Source of the DNA: a virus
DNA length: 62,477 nt
Virus record (IMG/VR): IMGVR_UViG_3300045999_003247
Span: 1 to 62,477 of that record
Strand: one strand, 5' to 3'
Shown: positions 12,942-21,917 of the stretch, piece by piece
Layout of the letters: each line of letters starts with the position of its first letter
How positions within the stretch are numbered: position 1 is the stretch's first letter
Notes under the pieces: model-generated
Database searches by the model: none
Told to the model about the DNA's origin: nothing
What the model saw: the letters and a program-made list of their open reading frames with translations, nothing else
Position numbers and translations under genes: made by a program

Positions 12942-14470
12942 AATGGTGTGTCCCGTAGTTGCTCGCGTGTGGTGAAGGGGGCGCTCTGTTTCTCAAAAGC
13001 CGGCATTCGCCAGCACCGCACCGCCCTGCCCTTCAGAAACAGACTCAGCGGTTCGCCTCCCATGTCCCGAAGGCGCTGTGCCATGCGCGGGGCGCTAAGA
13101 CTTTTGAAGTTGTTGCGCGTTAGGTGCGCTTCCAAGTCCTTGATCCGGAAGTAAACCTTTGCTTCGACTTCATCCACCCATGGGCGGCCCATCAGGATCT
13201 CGTCGCGGTCCATGGCGTTTTGTCGGTGCGCCGCAAATTCTTCCAGCAGGTCGGCGAAGCGACCGGTGACGCTGGTGTCTTCTGACGCTTCGACAATCTG
13301 CTCGGTCTCCACCATCTCCCGGAGGAGGGCGTTCAGCGTCTGTTCCCAGTCCTGCTTACGCAGTGTCGGGGGCAGCACGTTGATTTTGTCGATGCAGGCT
13401 TTCTGGAACGCCGACTGGTTGTAGAGGCTCTCTGTGTCCAGCTCGATACGTTTGTTGTTGATATCCAGAAACCACAACGGCGGTTCGGAGTTGTACTTAG
13501 ACAGGCTGGAGAGCTGCGGAGCGTCAGGCGCATCTCCCCCGATGCCGAACTTCCGCGTGCGGCAGAGTCCAGCGTTGCAGAACGCGTTGATCGGGGCGTC
13601 CTTGCACTTGTACTTGTAGTCCTTCTTACTGAGCTGCTTGATGATGACCTGCAGCTCGCTGTTCGGCAGCGGAGGGGCCACGTACTTGTAGTTGTACTCC
13701 ACCAGCGCGTCTTCCCAGCCACCCGGTTGTGCGCGCTTCAGGTAGATCCCGAGGTTGAACAGGGCGTTGTTTCGCGTCCCTTCTGGCACGCCTTGCGCGC
13801 AGATGGCCTGAAGGCATGGAGGGCCGTCCTTGACGGGGCTGTCGGCCTTCTTAGGCTCCTCTGGCGGCTCCATGGCCGCCTCGTCAGCGTAGGCATAGGT
13901 GTCGTAGAGGGTGTAGAACTCTTCGAGCGTAGCTGCCGCGCCATCGTCTCTAATCGCATAGCGCATCGACTCGTCGCCGCCGAAGTACGGCAGATTCAAG
14001 AAGTTACCGGTGTCGCCGCGCTCGACAAGGATCTCAGCCTGCTTCGGGAAGATTTCGCGACCGGCCTCGCCGAGCACTGCGGCGCAAGCCTTCAGGTAAC
14101 GCTGCATGTGTGCCGCGGCCACCGGTTCGCGGCTAAAGGCAAATACGTGGGCACCGCCAGACTTGCTGCGGCAGACAACCAGCGGCAGTTCCAGCTTCCT
14201 GATCTTCTGGATCAGCCCGAGATGGTCGAGCGGGTACTGGTCGATGTCTATGCAGCCCCACGTGCAGCTATTGTCGGCACGTATGGGGATGATCCCAAGG
14301 CTCGGGTCCACGCCCTGTAGGTGCTTCTCCCAGAGGTCGTCGGTTGGCGGCTTGCGGATGACGAACGCCTTCCCAGCCTGCTTGCCGCTCGCCTTGCTGC
14401 CGTCGATCTTGTACGTGCCGTAGGCAACGTCGAGGCCGCGGAAGATTTCTTTGAATCGTGTGATGTCCAT
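12938..14470 (-). CDS. Archaeo-eukaryotic-type primase (TOTE-primase-like)
   Basis: A 510-residue protein. The N-terminal half resembles the AEP primase domain found in TOTE-type proteins: a WGCIDIDQY motif with catalytic Asp75 and Asp77, then CRSKSGGAHVFAF (His108 of the sxH motif), ILVERGDTGNFLNLPYFGG and MRYAIRDD. The middle (residues ~215-320) is Cys-containing, with GTRNNALFNLGIYLK and a KCKDAPINAFCNAGLC cluster that may bind zinc, as in primase C-terminal domains. It should lay primers for the adjacent family A polymerase. No Walker motif, so unwinding is left to the separate helicases. Confidence 0.85.
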   Translation of the reverse strand: MDITRFKEIFRGLDVAYGTYKIDGSKASGKQAGKAFVIRKPPTDDLWEKHLQGVDPSLGIIPIRADNSCTWGCIDIDQYPLDHLGLIQKIRKLELPLVVCRSKSGGAHVFAFSREPVAAAHMQRYLKACAAVLGEAGREIFPKQAEILVERGDTGNFLNLPYFGGDESMRYAIRDDGAAATLEEFYTLYDTYAYADEAAMEPPEEPKKADSPVKDGPPCLQAICAQGVPEGTRNNALFNLGIYLKRAQPGGWEDALVEYNYKYVAPPLPNSELQVIIKQLSKKDYKYKCKDAPINAFCNAGLCRTRKFGIGGDAPDAPQLSSLSKYNSEPPLWFLDINNKRIELDTESLYNQSAFQKACIDKINVLPPTLRKQDWEQTLNALLREMVETEQIVEASEDTSVTGRFADLLEEFAAHRQNAMDRDEILMGRPWVDEVEAKVYFRIKDLEAHLTRNNFKSLSAPRMAQRLRDMGGEPLSLFLKGRAVRCWRMPAFEKQSAPFTTREQLRDTPF

Positions 14471-14528
14471 TTCTCTTCTTTCTTATCAGAAAGAAGCGGG
14501 GGAGACCCTAGACCTCCCCCGCCCCATC

Positions 14529-15290
14529 TTAGAAGAACGAGCCGCCAGACCCTTCCGAAGCGTCTTCGTGCTTCACCTTCACGTCGCCCGCACCTACGGA
14601 GAGGGCGAAAGCCTTGCACATCGAGTAGACATCGCCGCTCTCAACAGAGCCGATGCGCTCGATCTCCCAGCCAAACCACTTACCCTTGTCGTTGGACTCA
14701 GCAACCGTCGTCAGCCGGTAAATCTGCGAGTACATCGGAGGGGTAAAAAGCCCATTCTTACCGCGCAGCTTGACGCTGTGCATCATCGAGTTCCACTTGC
14801 GGCTTTTCTTGAGCTGCGTGGACTTCATGACGATCAGCGCGGGGAACGGCGCATCGTCAGACATGACCATCACGTAGTGATTGGCCGTGTTCTCGATGTA
14901 GTTGCCGTTATCCAGATAGTCCTTGTTGTCACCCTGATCGCGGTTCGTGCGGCTCAGGATGTCGGACGTTGCCGGGTAGATATGGACCGGTGCACCACTG
15001 CCCGTGCCACGGGGCTGCCATTCGATGTACTGGCGCACGTAGGCGCAGGGCACCACGGTGATACCTTTCTTGCCATCGAACAGTTCGCCGGTGACGCTGT
15101 TGTAGATCATGCCGGGCAGTGCGCCCTCTACGTCACCAACCTCGGGGCTGGTGTTAGTCAGCAGGCGCAGGAACGGTAGGGCAAAGTCATCTTGCGACAT
15201 GCCGTCGAAGCCAGCGCTTGCGTCGTCCTCGAATGACGTGGACAGGACCAGTGCGTTTTCGTTCTTCTTTGCGAGTGCGTTCTCAGCCAT
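14529..15290 (-). CDS. Putative single-stranded-DNA-binding protein
   Basis: A 253-residue protein between the primase and the coiled-coil protein. The N-terminus is flexible, followed by SQDDFALPFLRLLTNTSPEV, LPGMIYNSVTGELFDGKKGITVVPCAYVRQYIEW, a central NHYVMVMSDDAPFPALIVMKSTQ strand set and FTPPMYSQIYRLTTVAESNDKGKWFGWEIERIG. This beta-rich layout with a disordered acidic C-terminus ending in aromatic residues (SGGSFF) matches phage SSB proteins, whose acidic aromatic tail recruits partner enzymes. I infer SSB function from position and layout, not from a definitive motif. Confidence 0.6.
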   Translation of the reverse strand: MAENALAKKNENALVLSTSFEDDASAGFDGMSQDDFALPFLRLLTNTSPEVGDVEGALPGMIYNSVTGELFDGKKGITVVPCAYVRQYIEWQPRGTGSGAPVHIYPATSDILSRTNRDQGDNKDYLDNGNYIENTANHYVMVMSDDAPFPALIVMKSTQLKKSRKWNSMMHSVKLRGKNGLFTPPMYSQIYRLTTVAESNDKGKWFGWEIERIGSVESGDVYSMCKAFALSVGAGDVKVKHEDASEGSGGSFF

Positions 15291-15300
15291 TTTTCGTTCC

Positions 15301-15855
15301 TCAAAGTGTCTTGATTACGGCTTTCTTCCCGATGAAGGCGCCGAAGAGTTCCGTTGGGAACTCATCGCCACGTTCCACCCGTTCCCTGACCCAAGCCTTG
15401 AGGGTCGAGGGCTCGACTTTTTCCGCTTGCTCAGAGCGGAAACCTTGCGTAGCCAGCACGGCGAGTAGCCGGTCGCACAGTTCTGCTTCGCCGCGCCCGA
15501 AGCGGACGCTGACGGTGTTCTTAATAATGTCATCGAAGCCATGGTCCCTGAGCCATTGGAAGGCTTCCGCGCGCCGTGCTTCGCTGATCGAGGCGCCGTA
15601 GAACGGCTTGATGTCGATGCTGCTGCCGTCTTCCATCTTGAAGCTGGACATACCCATCTCGGCCAGCGCTTCGGGGATGGTCTCCTCTGTCAGCTTGCGG
15701 TAGCGCTCCTTCGCGCCTTTGAGCGTTGTTTCGTGTTCCTCGATCTCTTTTTCGAGGGACTTGGCACGCTTCGCGAGTGCGGACACGCCGGTCAGTTGGT
15801 CGTCCTGCACACGCAGGGCTTCTGATTCTTGCTCGAATAGATTAGTCAAGCTCAT
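15301..15855 (-). CDS. Coiled-coil replication-operon protein, 184 residues
   Basis: The start at 15855 (MSLTNLFEQESEALRVQDDQ) follows AAGGAGACAGCT. The first third is a long charged coiled coil (ALAKRAKSLEKEIEEHETTLKGAKERYRKL), then EMGMSSFKMEDGSSIDIKPFYGASI (a beta hairpin) and a helical C-terminal half ending IGKKAVIKTL. Proteins with this arrangement sit beside SSB-like genes in many environmental phages; function unknown, perhaps a recombination or replication accessory factor. Confidence 0.65.
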   Translation of the reverse strand: MSLTNLFEQESEALRVQDDQLTGVSALAKRAKSLEKEIEEHETTLKGAKERYRKLTEETIPEALAEMGMSSFKMEDGSSIDIKPFYGASISEARRAEAFQWLRDHGFDDIIKNTVSVRFGRGEAELCDRLLAVLATQGFRSEQAEKVEPSTLKAWVRERVERGDEFPTELFGAFIGKKAVIKTL

Positions 15856-16177
15856 AGCTGTCTCCTTTCTTAAACAGATCAATCTCTAGCGGCAGGTACC
15901 GCCGCTCGCGTTTATCCCACTTCAGAACACGAAATCGCCCTGCGTTCTTTGCAGCGGCTACTGCACAGCATATACCTATCGCACAAGGGTCGCCAATAAG
16001 CAACAAGAAGTCCTCATCGGTAAACTTCTCCAGCTTACGCTTAACCCTGCGCACAGTAGGGTCTACGCTAAAGCTCACCTGAGCGTTAGGTGGCAGAATC
16101 GTCTCGATCCTACCAAAGTCCAAAGCACTTGCAATGTTATGTTGCATTGTTTCGGACACAACATATACCGTTGGCAC
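15842..16177 (-). CDS. Conserved-looking protein with Rossmann-like fold, 111 residues
   Basis: GTG start at 16177 with AAGGAG upstream (VPTVYVVSETMQHNIASALDFG). Alternating strands and helices follow: QVSFSVDP, DFLLLIGDPCAIGICCAVAAAKNAGRFRVLKWDKRERRYLPLEI. The LLLIGDPCAIGI segment resembles a small alpha/beta fold. Such proteins appear at the head of replication operons in other phages without known function. It is the first minus-strand gene from the divergent intergenic region, overlapping the next by 14 bases. Confidence 0.65.
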   Translation of the reverse strand: MPTVYVVSETMQHNIASALDFGRIETILPPNAQVSFSVDPTVRRVKRKLEKFTDEDFLLLIGDPCAIGICCAVAAAKNAGRFRVLKWDKRERRYLPLEIDLFKKGDSYELD

Positions 16178-16273
16178 AAAATTCTCCTTTCTCAAACGAG
16201 GGACAGAGCGTAGACTGTGTCACGGGCGCATTGCAAGCCCTACCAAAAAAGAAAGTTAGATCGGAGAGACATC
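16178..16273. promoter_or_regulatory. Divergent intergenic region, likely bidirectional promoter
   Basis: Only 96 bases separate the minus-strand replication operon (start 16177) from the plus-strand helicase (start 16274), so both must be transcribed from here. The best minus-strand pair I can see is TTGCAA (16236-16231) with TACGCT (16212-16207) at 18-base spacing, a weak consensus. No good plus-strand -10 was found. Phage-specific or activator-dependent promoters are therefore possible. Confidence 0.45.
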
Positions 16274-17725
16274 ATGGACATGTGGCTAGAGCGATATCCG
16301 TTTAAGAACAAGCCTTATGCGCATCAAGCGTCGTATCTGGCGCGCTTTTGGAAGAGCCCTGTTGCGGCGCTGTTTGCCGACATGGGAACCGGCAAAAGTT
16401 TTATGTTAATCAACAACATATCTATGCTGTACGACAGGGGAGCCATTAACGCTGCGTTGATTGTCGCCCCGAAAGGTGTGTACCGCAACTGGGTAAACAC
16501 AGAGATTCCTAAGCATATCCCCGACCACGTCGTGTACCGGCTGGCTGCGTGGTCCCCGAGCCCTAAGAAGGCGGAAGTCGCAGCGCTGGACTCGCTGTTC
16601 GAGGTGTCAGAAGACCTGAAGATACTGGTGATGAACATCGAGGCGTTCAGCACGCAGCGCGGTGCGTCGTTCGCGCAGCGGTTTCTGATTAACCACAGCG
16701 CCATGATGGCGATTGATGAGTCCACGACCATCAAGACGCCGGGTAGCAAGCGGAGCAAGAACACGGAGAAGGTGGGCACGCATGCGCGTTATCGGCGGAT
16801 CATGACCGGATCTCCGGTCACCAAGAGCCCGTTAGACTTGTACCAGCAGTGTGCGTTTCTGTCGGAGGACTGTCTGAAGACGCCGTCTTATTACAGCTTC
16901 CAAGCGCGGTACGCGGTCACCGTAGAACGGCGCCTGCCCAGCCACACCTTCAAACAGGTCGTAGGCTACCAGCGACTAGATGAGTTAAAAGGTCTACTTG
17001 ATGATTTCAGCTTCAGGGTTAAAAAAGAAGAATGTCTTGATCTGCCAGACAAAGTATACGTGAAGCGAGAGGTAGACCTGACAGATGAGCAGATAAAAGC
17101 ATATAACCAAATGAAGGACATGGCGCTGGCTCTGTTTGACGAGGGGATGATGACCACGGTCAACGCCCTAACGCAGCTCATGCGCCTGCATCAGATCGCC
17201 TGCGGACACGTGAAACTGGACGACGGCACCGTGTTGGAACTGCCGAACCGGCGCGTCGATGAACTCCTGTCCGTGGTCGAAGAGACTGACGGCAAGATCA
17301 TCATCTGGGCGACTTACCGGCACGACATCGAAGCCATCAAACTGGCGCTGCAGAAAGCATACGGCATGGAGAGCGTCGGCACGTACTACGGAGAGACTGA
17401 CTCCGACGAGCGGCAGCGGGTGGTGGAAGAGTTCCAAGACCCGGACAGCGCGCTCCGGTTCTTTGTCGGCAACCCCAGCACCGGTGGTTACGGGTTAACC
17501 CTTACGGCAGCGTCAGTGGTCATCTACTACAGCAACTCCTTCGACCTTGAGAAGCGGCTGCAGTCCGAGGACCGCGCACATCGGATCGGGCAGACCAAGA
17601 ACGTCACTTACGTGGATCTCATCGCGGTCAACACCGTAGACGAGAAGATCGTCAAAGCGCTTCGTGACAAAATAAACATTGCAACGCAGGTGCTTGGAGA
17701 GGAAGTAAAGCAATGGTTGATCTGA
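16274..17725 (+). CDS. SNF2-type DNA helicase/translocase
   Basis: A 483-residue superfamily 2 protein. Motif I is DMGTGKS (residues 36-42); Ia IVAPKGVYRNW; II IDESTTIK (Asp148, Glu149); III MTGSP; V NPSTGGYGLTL; VI QSEDRAHRIGQ with the arginine finger region. AHQ at 16-18 is the Q-motif-like start. The SNF2 architecture is compact, and the protein translocates on duplex DNA, possibly for recombination, replication restart or displacing host proteins. The start at 16274 follows CGGAGAG; longer upstream frames have no ribosome site. It is co-transcribed with the nuclease gene downstream (13-base overlap), suggesting a helicase-nuclease pair. Confidence 0.9.
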   Translation: MDMWLERYPFKNKPYAHQASYLARFWKSPVAALFADMGTGKSFMLINNISMLYDRGAINAALIVAPKGVYRNWVNTEIPKHIPDHVVYRLAAWSPSPKKAEVAALDSLFEVSEDLKILVMNIEAFSTQRGASFAQRFLINHSAMMAIDESTTIKTPGSKRSKNTEKVGTHARYRRIMTGSPVTKSPLDLYQQCAFLSEDCLKTPSYYSFQARYAVTVERRLPSHTFKQVVGYQRLDELKGLLDDFSFRVKKEECLDLPDKVYVKREVDLTDEQIKAYNQMKDMALALFDEGMMTTVNALTQLMRLHQIACGHVKLDDGTVLELPNRRVDELLSVVEETDGKIIIWATYRHDIEAIKLALQKAYGMESVGTYYGETDSDERQRVVEEFQDPDSALRFFVGNPSTGGYGLTLTAASVVIYYSNSFDLEKRLQSEDRAHRIGQTKNVTYVDLIAVNTVDEKIVKALRDKINIATQVLGEEVKQWLI

Positions 17726-18420
17726 TCCCCGTCCGCAAGAAGTACAAATATGAAACCTTGAAGCGGATGGACACGACCGAAGGGCGGTACTACGTGGACG
17801 AGGAGGGCTCTGCGCTGCCCTCCGTGACCACGATCCTGTCCGGTACGAAAGACAAAAGCAGCCTCGAAGCGTGGTCCGCGAGGATTGGTAAGGAAACCGC
17901 GGAGCGCATCAAAACCGACGCGGCCACCGTAGGCACGCACATGCACAACGTCATCGAGCGGATGGTGGCGTACAGGGATCTGCCGAAGCCCACAAACTGG
18001 CTCATGACCAAGGGCTATGAGATGGGCTACCGGCTGGTCAACACCTACTTCGAGAACCTGTCGGAGATTTGGGGGTCAGAGGTGCCGCTGTATTACCCGA
18101 ATAAGTATGCGGGGACCACGGACTTGGTGGGGATCTACCACGGCAACGAGTCGGTGATTGACTTCAAGCAGTCGCTGAAGCCGAAGCGCCATGAGTGGAT
18201 TGAAGACTACATGCACCAGCTTGCCGCGTATGCCCTTGCGCATGACGCGGTCCACGGTACGTCGATCACGCACGGCTACGTGCTGATCGCGCTTCAGAGT
18301 GGGGGTACGCAGGAGTTCAGTACCACCGGCTCTGAGTTTGCGGGTTACAAGGAGGCGTGGCTCAAGCGCGTGGAGGCGTTCAGGACGGCAATGCCGTCTG
18401 AAGCGCCGCCGCGCCCATGA
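17713..18420 (+). CDS. PD-(D/E)XK exonuclease (RecB/Cas4-like)
   Basis: A 235-residue protein opening with LPSVTTILSGTKDKSSLEAWSAR, the N-terminal block of phage RecB-type nucleases, followed by GTHMHNVIERM (the helix with a conserved His), GTTDLVGIYHGNESVIDFKQS (D...D-x-K: Asp in TTDLVG, then DFK as the D-x-K pair) and YMHQLAAYALA (Q-motif helix). Likely a 5'-3' or 3'-5' single-strand exonuclease working with the SNF2 partner. The gene ends 41 bases inside the convergent minus-strand gene, so the two 3' ends are sense-antisense. Confidence 0.85.
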   Translation: MVDLIPVRKKYKYETLKRMDTTEGRYYVDEEGSALPSVTTILSGTKDKSSLEAWSARIGKETAERIKTDAATVGTHMHNVIERMVAYRDLPKPTNWLMTKGYEMGYRLVNTYFENLSEIWGSEVPLYYPNKYAGTTDLVGIYHGNESVIDFKQSLKPKRHEWIEDYMHQLAAYALAHDAVHGTSITHGYVLIALQSGGTQEFSTTGSEFAGYKEAWLKRVEAFRTAMPSEAPPRP

Positions 18421-21400
18421 TCGCGTCGTTCGGGAAGAGCTGCTGAAGCATCAGCCGGCTGGTTGATGCTTGCGGCGCGCCACCCGGAGCAGGGGCCGGA
18501 GCAGCGCCACCGCCACCGCCCTGCATTGGAGCCATCCCCGGAACACCTCCGCGGGTTGACGGAGCGGTTGGAAGGGGTCTTGGATAGAGAACCTGTTCCC
18601 TTGTCCGTGCGGTTTCTTCGCTTTCCAGTAGACTGGTTGCAGGAGTGGTGAGGCGTATCGGAACAATGGCCCCCATCGAAGAAAGCATGTCGGCTACCTC
18701 GCGGTAGGCGTTCAGCTTTTCCTGCTGTGTCTTCCCACGTTGCAACATGAGTCGCATACGGTTAGGGTCCGCAGCAACTTCCTTCACCGTCGCCAGTGCG
18801 TTCATGCGCGGCAACTTGTTGAAAAGTTCCTGCGCGGTCTTCGCCAGCGCACCTGCCGCAGCAAGAGATCCCGGGCCTTCTGGTATGGCCCCAGACCCAA
18901 AATGCAGTGCGGCAAAACGAACTGCAAATTCGTCTATCGGTGACCCTACGCCCATTAACGAATTAAGTGCCTCACCGTTCTGGATTGCTTGCTGCGCGCG
19001 TGAGATAGGACGAATAAACCGGAGAATGTTTGCAACTTCTTCTCGGGTCATCAGACCCTGCGAACGGAGCATCTGAACAACCGACTGCTTTCCGGCTGAG
19101 ATGGGGGTGAACAGCTTGTCGCGGAATACTGCAGTGTTGAAACCGTTTGGACCACCAAGTGCTTGTTGGTATGCCCAGTCATACACCGCGCTTTTTAGGC
19201 CCCCAATCGCCAGTTCCGGATTATCCGAAGATCTTGCAACGTCAACCAGTCTTGAGAAGTCCCTGAACGGGTTCGGGTTGTTTTTTCGTAATGCACTGTC
19301 TACGGCAAGAATGGGCTTTTCACCCGCGGCAAGAACAGAAGTTAACGCCGCCGCTTTTTCCACCTCCTGAGCAGAGAGACTGTTTCGGTCCCGAACGGTG
19401 TTAAGCGCATTCTGGGCTTCTACTGCGTTAGTGAGATCGTTGCGAAGTTCTGGGAACTCGTTCAGCGCAGGATTCCTCGCGGCCCATGCGTTAATCTCGT
19501 TGATCTTAACTTCGCCGGTCGTCGGATTCACAAACCGCGGATCGGTAAGTATGCCTCTAAGGATTTTGTGAGTGGCATCCGTAACAGAAAGAACACGGTC
19601 TGCCGAGGCCTGTGCGAGGTCCGCGGACCTTACTTCAAACCTCGGATCTCCTACTAGCACGTCAGGAGCGCCGCTGAATTCCCTTGAAAAAAGTCCTACG
19701 GCGTCTTTGACGTCTTCAAAACGGGATGCGACGATGTCAGGACTGCCTCTTACCATGGATGCAACGGCAATCTCTGGAGAAAGGGCATCCTTGCCTGTCT
19801 TATCAGCAGCAGTCAGTGTGCGAGCGTAGCTGCGCTTGAAGTTGTCGTTCAGCGCCCTAGAAAACATCCGTGCCGTGTCATACGCGTCTGTGTTTATTTG
19901 GTCAAAATCGGACAGAATTGAGTTAGCTATTCTGCCGAACATCCTAGCGTCAGTGGCCGATGTTTGTGCTGTCCCTGCCGCGCTATCCCTTGCGTTGTCC
20001 AAAAACTTGGTGCGGATGTTGTATAGATCGGAGATATTTACAGGCTTTCCAAGAGGCAGATAGGTAACATCCCCTGTTTGCGGGTCTATCACCCTTCCAC
20101 TGCTTAGGTACTCCTCTGGTACAACCCCAGTTCTAACGCGTTCGGCGGAGTTCTGTCCTTGTCGATACAGGTCTACTGCAAAATCATTGATCCCAAGCTC
20201 ACCGAGTTGTTTTTGCATCCAAGACGGGAGGTCGCCTATGTCTTTGGTTGTTAGTTCTTCCAACACAGAAATAAGCGTGTTTCGCGGTACTACAGTCTTG
20301 GGGACTGCAGTCTCAAGCCTTCCCCCTGCCGATGGAGCAGTCGGAACGCGTTTCCCTGTTGCAAGTTCCCGTGTAAGTTGTCCGATATCAATCGGCTCTA
20401 GGTCAAAGGACTGACGATATGCGATTTCGTACAGTGCCCGTTCATATCTACGAAGGTCGGAAAGGGCCGCAAATGCGTTGGTCTTTAACGTTTCACCGAT
20501 GTCTGCCCTAGAGCCCGCCTGCCCTGCTATAAACGCAGATATAGACTGCTCTTGTGCCTCTGCAGTACGGCCTTTACCCGTGGCCAGCCGTGCTACTGCA
20601 TCCGCAACATTTCTTTCTGCTTGACCAATCCTAGCTTGGATCATGTCATCGAACAGGACCTGTTGCAGCTTCGCGGCTTCTGTCAAAAGTGCGGGATCTC
20701 CCGTTTCTTTTAGCCGAGAGATGAGGAGCTTAGATGCGGCGATCGCGTCTTGCCCCTGCCTTTGCACCTGCGCGCCATATGCAGAGTCGCCACGAACAAG
20801 TGTGTTCTCAAGAATCGCAAGAACAGAGTCCCCAGTAGCCTGCGCTGCGGTCGGAGAAGCCCCTGTTGGAGGAACCTGCGAGAGCGAACGAATCGTATTC
20901 CTGTACCAACGGTCCCTCAAAAGAGTTGCAGCTCTGGCGGCCTCCTTGTCTCCGTTAGCCGCCATCTCTTCCAACGTGCGGATCTGCGGTGTTTGAGACA
21001 AGATCGTATCAAGTGTCTGAAACAGCTCTCGTGCAGCACGTTCTTCCGTGCGCCCGCCCTTGAACTGTTGAATCAGATTGGTGACCGTGTTTTTGGCAGA
21101 ATTCAAGCCGTAGAGCAGCATTGATCCGGGTAAAAACCCGGCACCTAATTCTGCAGCAAAACGAGTGCGAGCATCCCCGGGGTCATACGCTTCTGCTACC
21201 CCACCAGCGGTGCCGATAACTCCAGCCGAAAGTGCTTCTGATGGGTAAAACACCCGTGGCGCCTGTCTGGCCGTTTGTCCTCCGGTGCGAAGAGCCCCGT
21301 AGACCATGTTCATGATGCGCCCACCGACGCGCTCGGGAATATCCTTCAGGAATCGTATTGCGGCTGACCCACCCAAGACGCCGCCCATGGTTTCGCCTGC

Positions 21401-21904
21401 CACACGGTACGGCATTGCCGCTTGCGAACTTACTGGAAGCGATTCTCCGACAAGATCAGACAGCGGGTCTGACGCGAGGTAAGCAACAGTTCCTGCCGTA
21501 CCCGCGGCAATGAAGGGAAGCAGTTTTGCTCCGGGAATAGGTATGTTTGCAAAAGGTGCGGTAGCGCTAAATGCCCGTGCAGCCGCAATGCTGGTTGGAG
21601 CAGCCTGTACAAGTTCTTCCGCAGCGCCAAATGCCACCTGTGCGGCGGCTTCGTTAGGCGTTACTTGTGGGACGATGCCGGGAAATTGTCGTTCTAACTC
21701 GCTGAAGTTTGACGTCTTTCGGGCTGCGTCTGATGCTTGTTGCTTTGAAAGCACAAACAGCCCAGATGGGCCCATTCCCATTGTGGCGAGGTACTGCCCC
21801 TGCCAGCCTGACGCAGGCGGTGTTGTTTCTGGCGTGGGCGGTACTTCCCCGTCAAAACGCATTCCGGGGAACTGTTCCTTAGCTCTGTTAGTAAAGTCGC
21901 TCAC
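18380..21904 (-). CDS. Large virion/ejection-type protein, 1174 residues
   Basis: GTG start with AGAGGGG upstream. After a short polar N-terminus, residues ~90-190 contain Ala/Gly-rich hydrophobic segments (LLPFIAAGTAGTVAYLA, RVAGETMGGVLGGSAAI) that could span or insert into a membrane. The middle ~800 residues are long, polar helices (ELFQTLDTILSQTPQIRTLEEMA, NAFAALSDLRRYERALYEIAYRQS). The C-terminus is Pro/Ala/Gly-rich. The size, hydrophobic N-terminus and position last in the late block fit an internal protein ejected with DNA. No enzymatic domain recognised. It overlaps the convergent nuclease by 41 bases. Confidence 0.6.
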   Translation of the reverse strand: MSDFTNRAKEQFPGMRFDGEVPPTPETTPPASGWQGQYLATMGMGPSGLFVLSKQQASDAARKTSNFSELERQFPGIVPQVTPNEAAAQVAFGAAEELVQAAPTSIAAARAFSATAPFANIPIPGAKLLPFIAAGTAGTVAYLASDPLSDLVGESLPVSSQAAMPYRVAGETMGGVLGGSAAIRFLKDIPERVGGRIMNMVYGALRTGGQTARQAPRVFYPSEALSAGVIGTAGGVAEAYDPGDARTRFAAELGAGFLPGSMLLYGLNSAKNTVTNLIQQFKGGRTEERAARELFQTLDTILSQTPQIRTLEEMAANGDKEAARAATLLRDRWYRNTIRSLSQVPPTGASPTAAQATGDSVLAILENTLVRGDSAYGAQVQRQGQDAIAASKLLISRLKETGDPALLTEAAKLQQVLFDDMIQARIGQAERNVADAVARLATGKGRTAEAQEQSISAFIAGQAGSRADIGETLKTNAFAALSDLRRYERALYEIAYRQSFDLEPIDIGQLTRELATGKRVPTAPSAGGRLETAVPKTVVPRNTLISVLEELTTKDIGDLPSWMQKQLGELGINDFAVDLYRQGQNSAERVRTGVVPEEYLSSGRVIDPQTGDVTYLPLGKPVNISDLYNIRTKFLDNARDSAAGTAQTSATDARMFGRIANSILSDFDQINTDAYDTARMFSRALNDNFKRSYARTLTAADKTGKDALSPEIAVASMVRGSPDIVASRFEDVKDAVGLFSREFSGAPDVLVGDPRFEVRSADLAQASADRVLSVTDATHKILRGILTDPRFVNPTTGEVKINEINAWAARNPALNEFPELRNDLTNAVEAQNALNTVRDRNSLSAQEVEKAAALTSVLAAGEKPILAVDSALRKNNPNPFRDFSRLVDVARSSDNPELAIGGLKSAVYDWAYQQALGGPNGFNTAVFRDKLFTPISAGKQSVVQMLRSQGLMTREEVANILRFIRPISRAQQAIQNGEALNSLMGVGSPIDEFAVRFAALHFGSGAIPEGPGSLAAAGALAKTAQELFNKLPRMNALATVKEVAADPNRMRLMLQRGKTQQEKLNAYREVADMLSSMGAIVPIRLTTPATSLLESEETARTREQVLYPRPLPTAPSTRGGVPGMAPMQGGGGGAAPAPAPGGAPQASTSRLMLQQLFPNDAIMGAAALQTALPS

Positions 21905-21917
21905 GCGAGCCCCTCTG

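Noticed and set aside
12938-14470. A complete TOTE conflict system
   Set aside because: Only the primase-like domain is present; no attached nuclease or helicase and context is ordinary replication.
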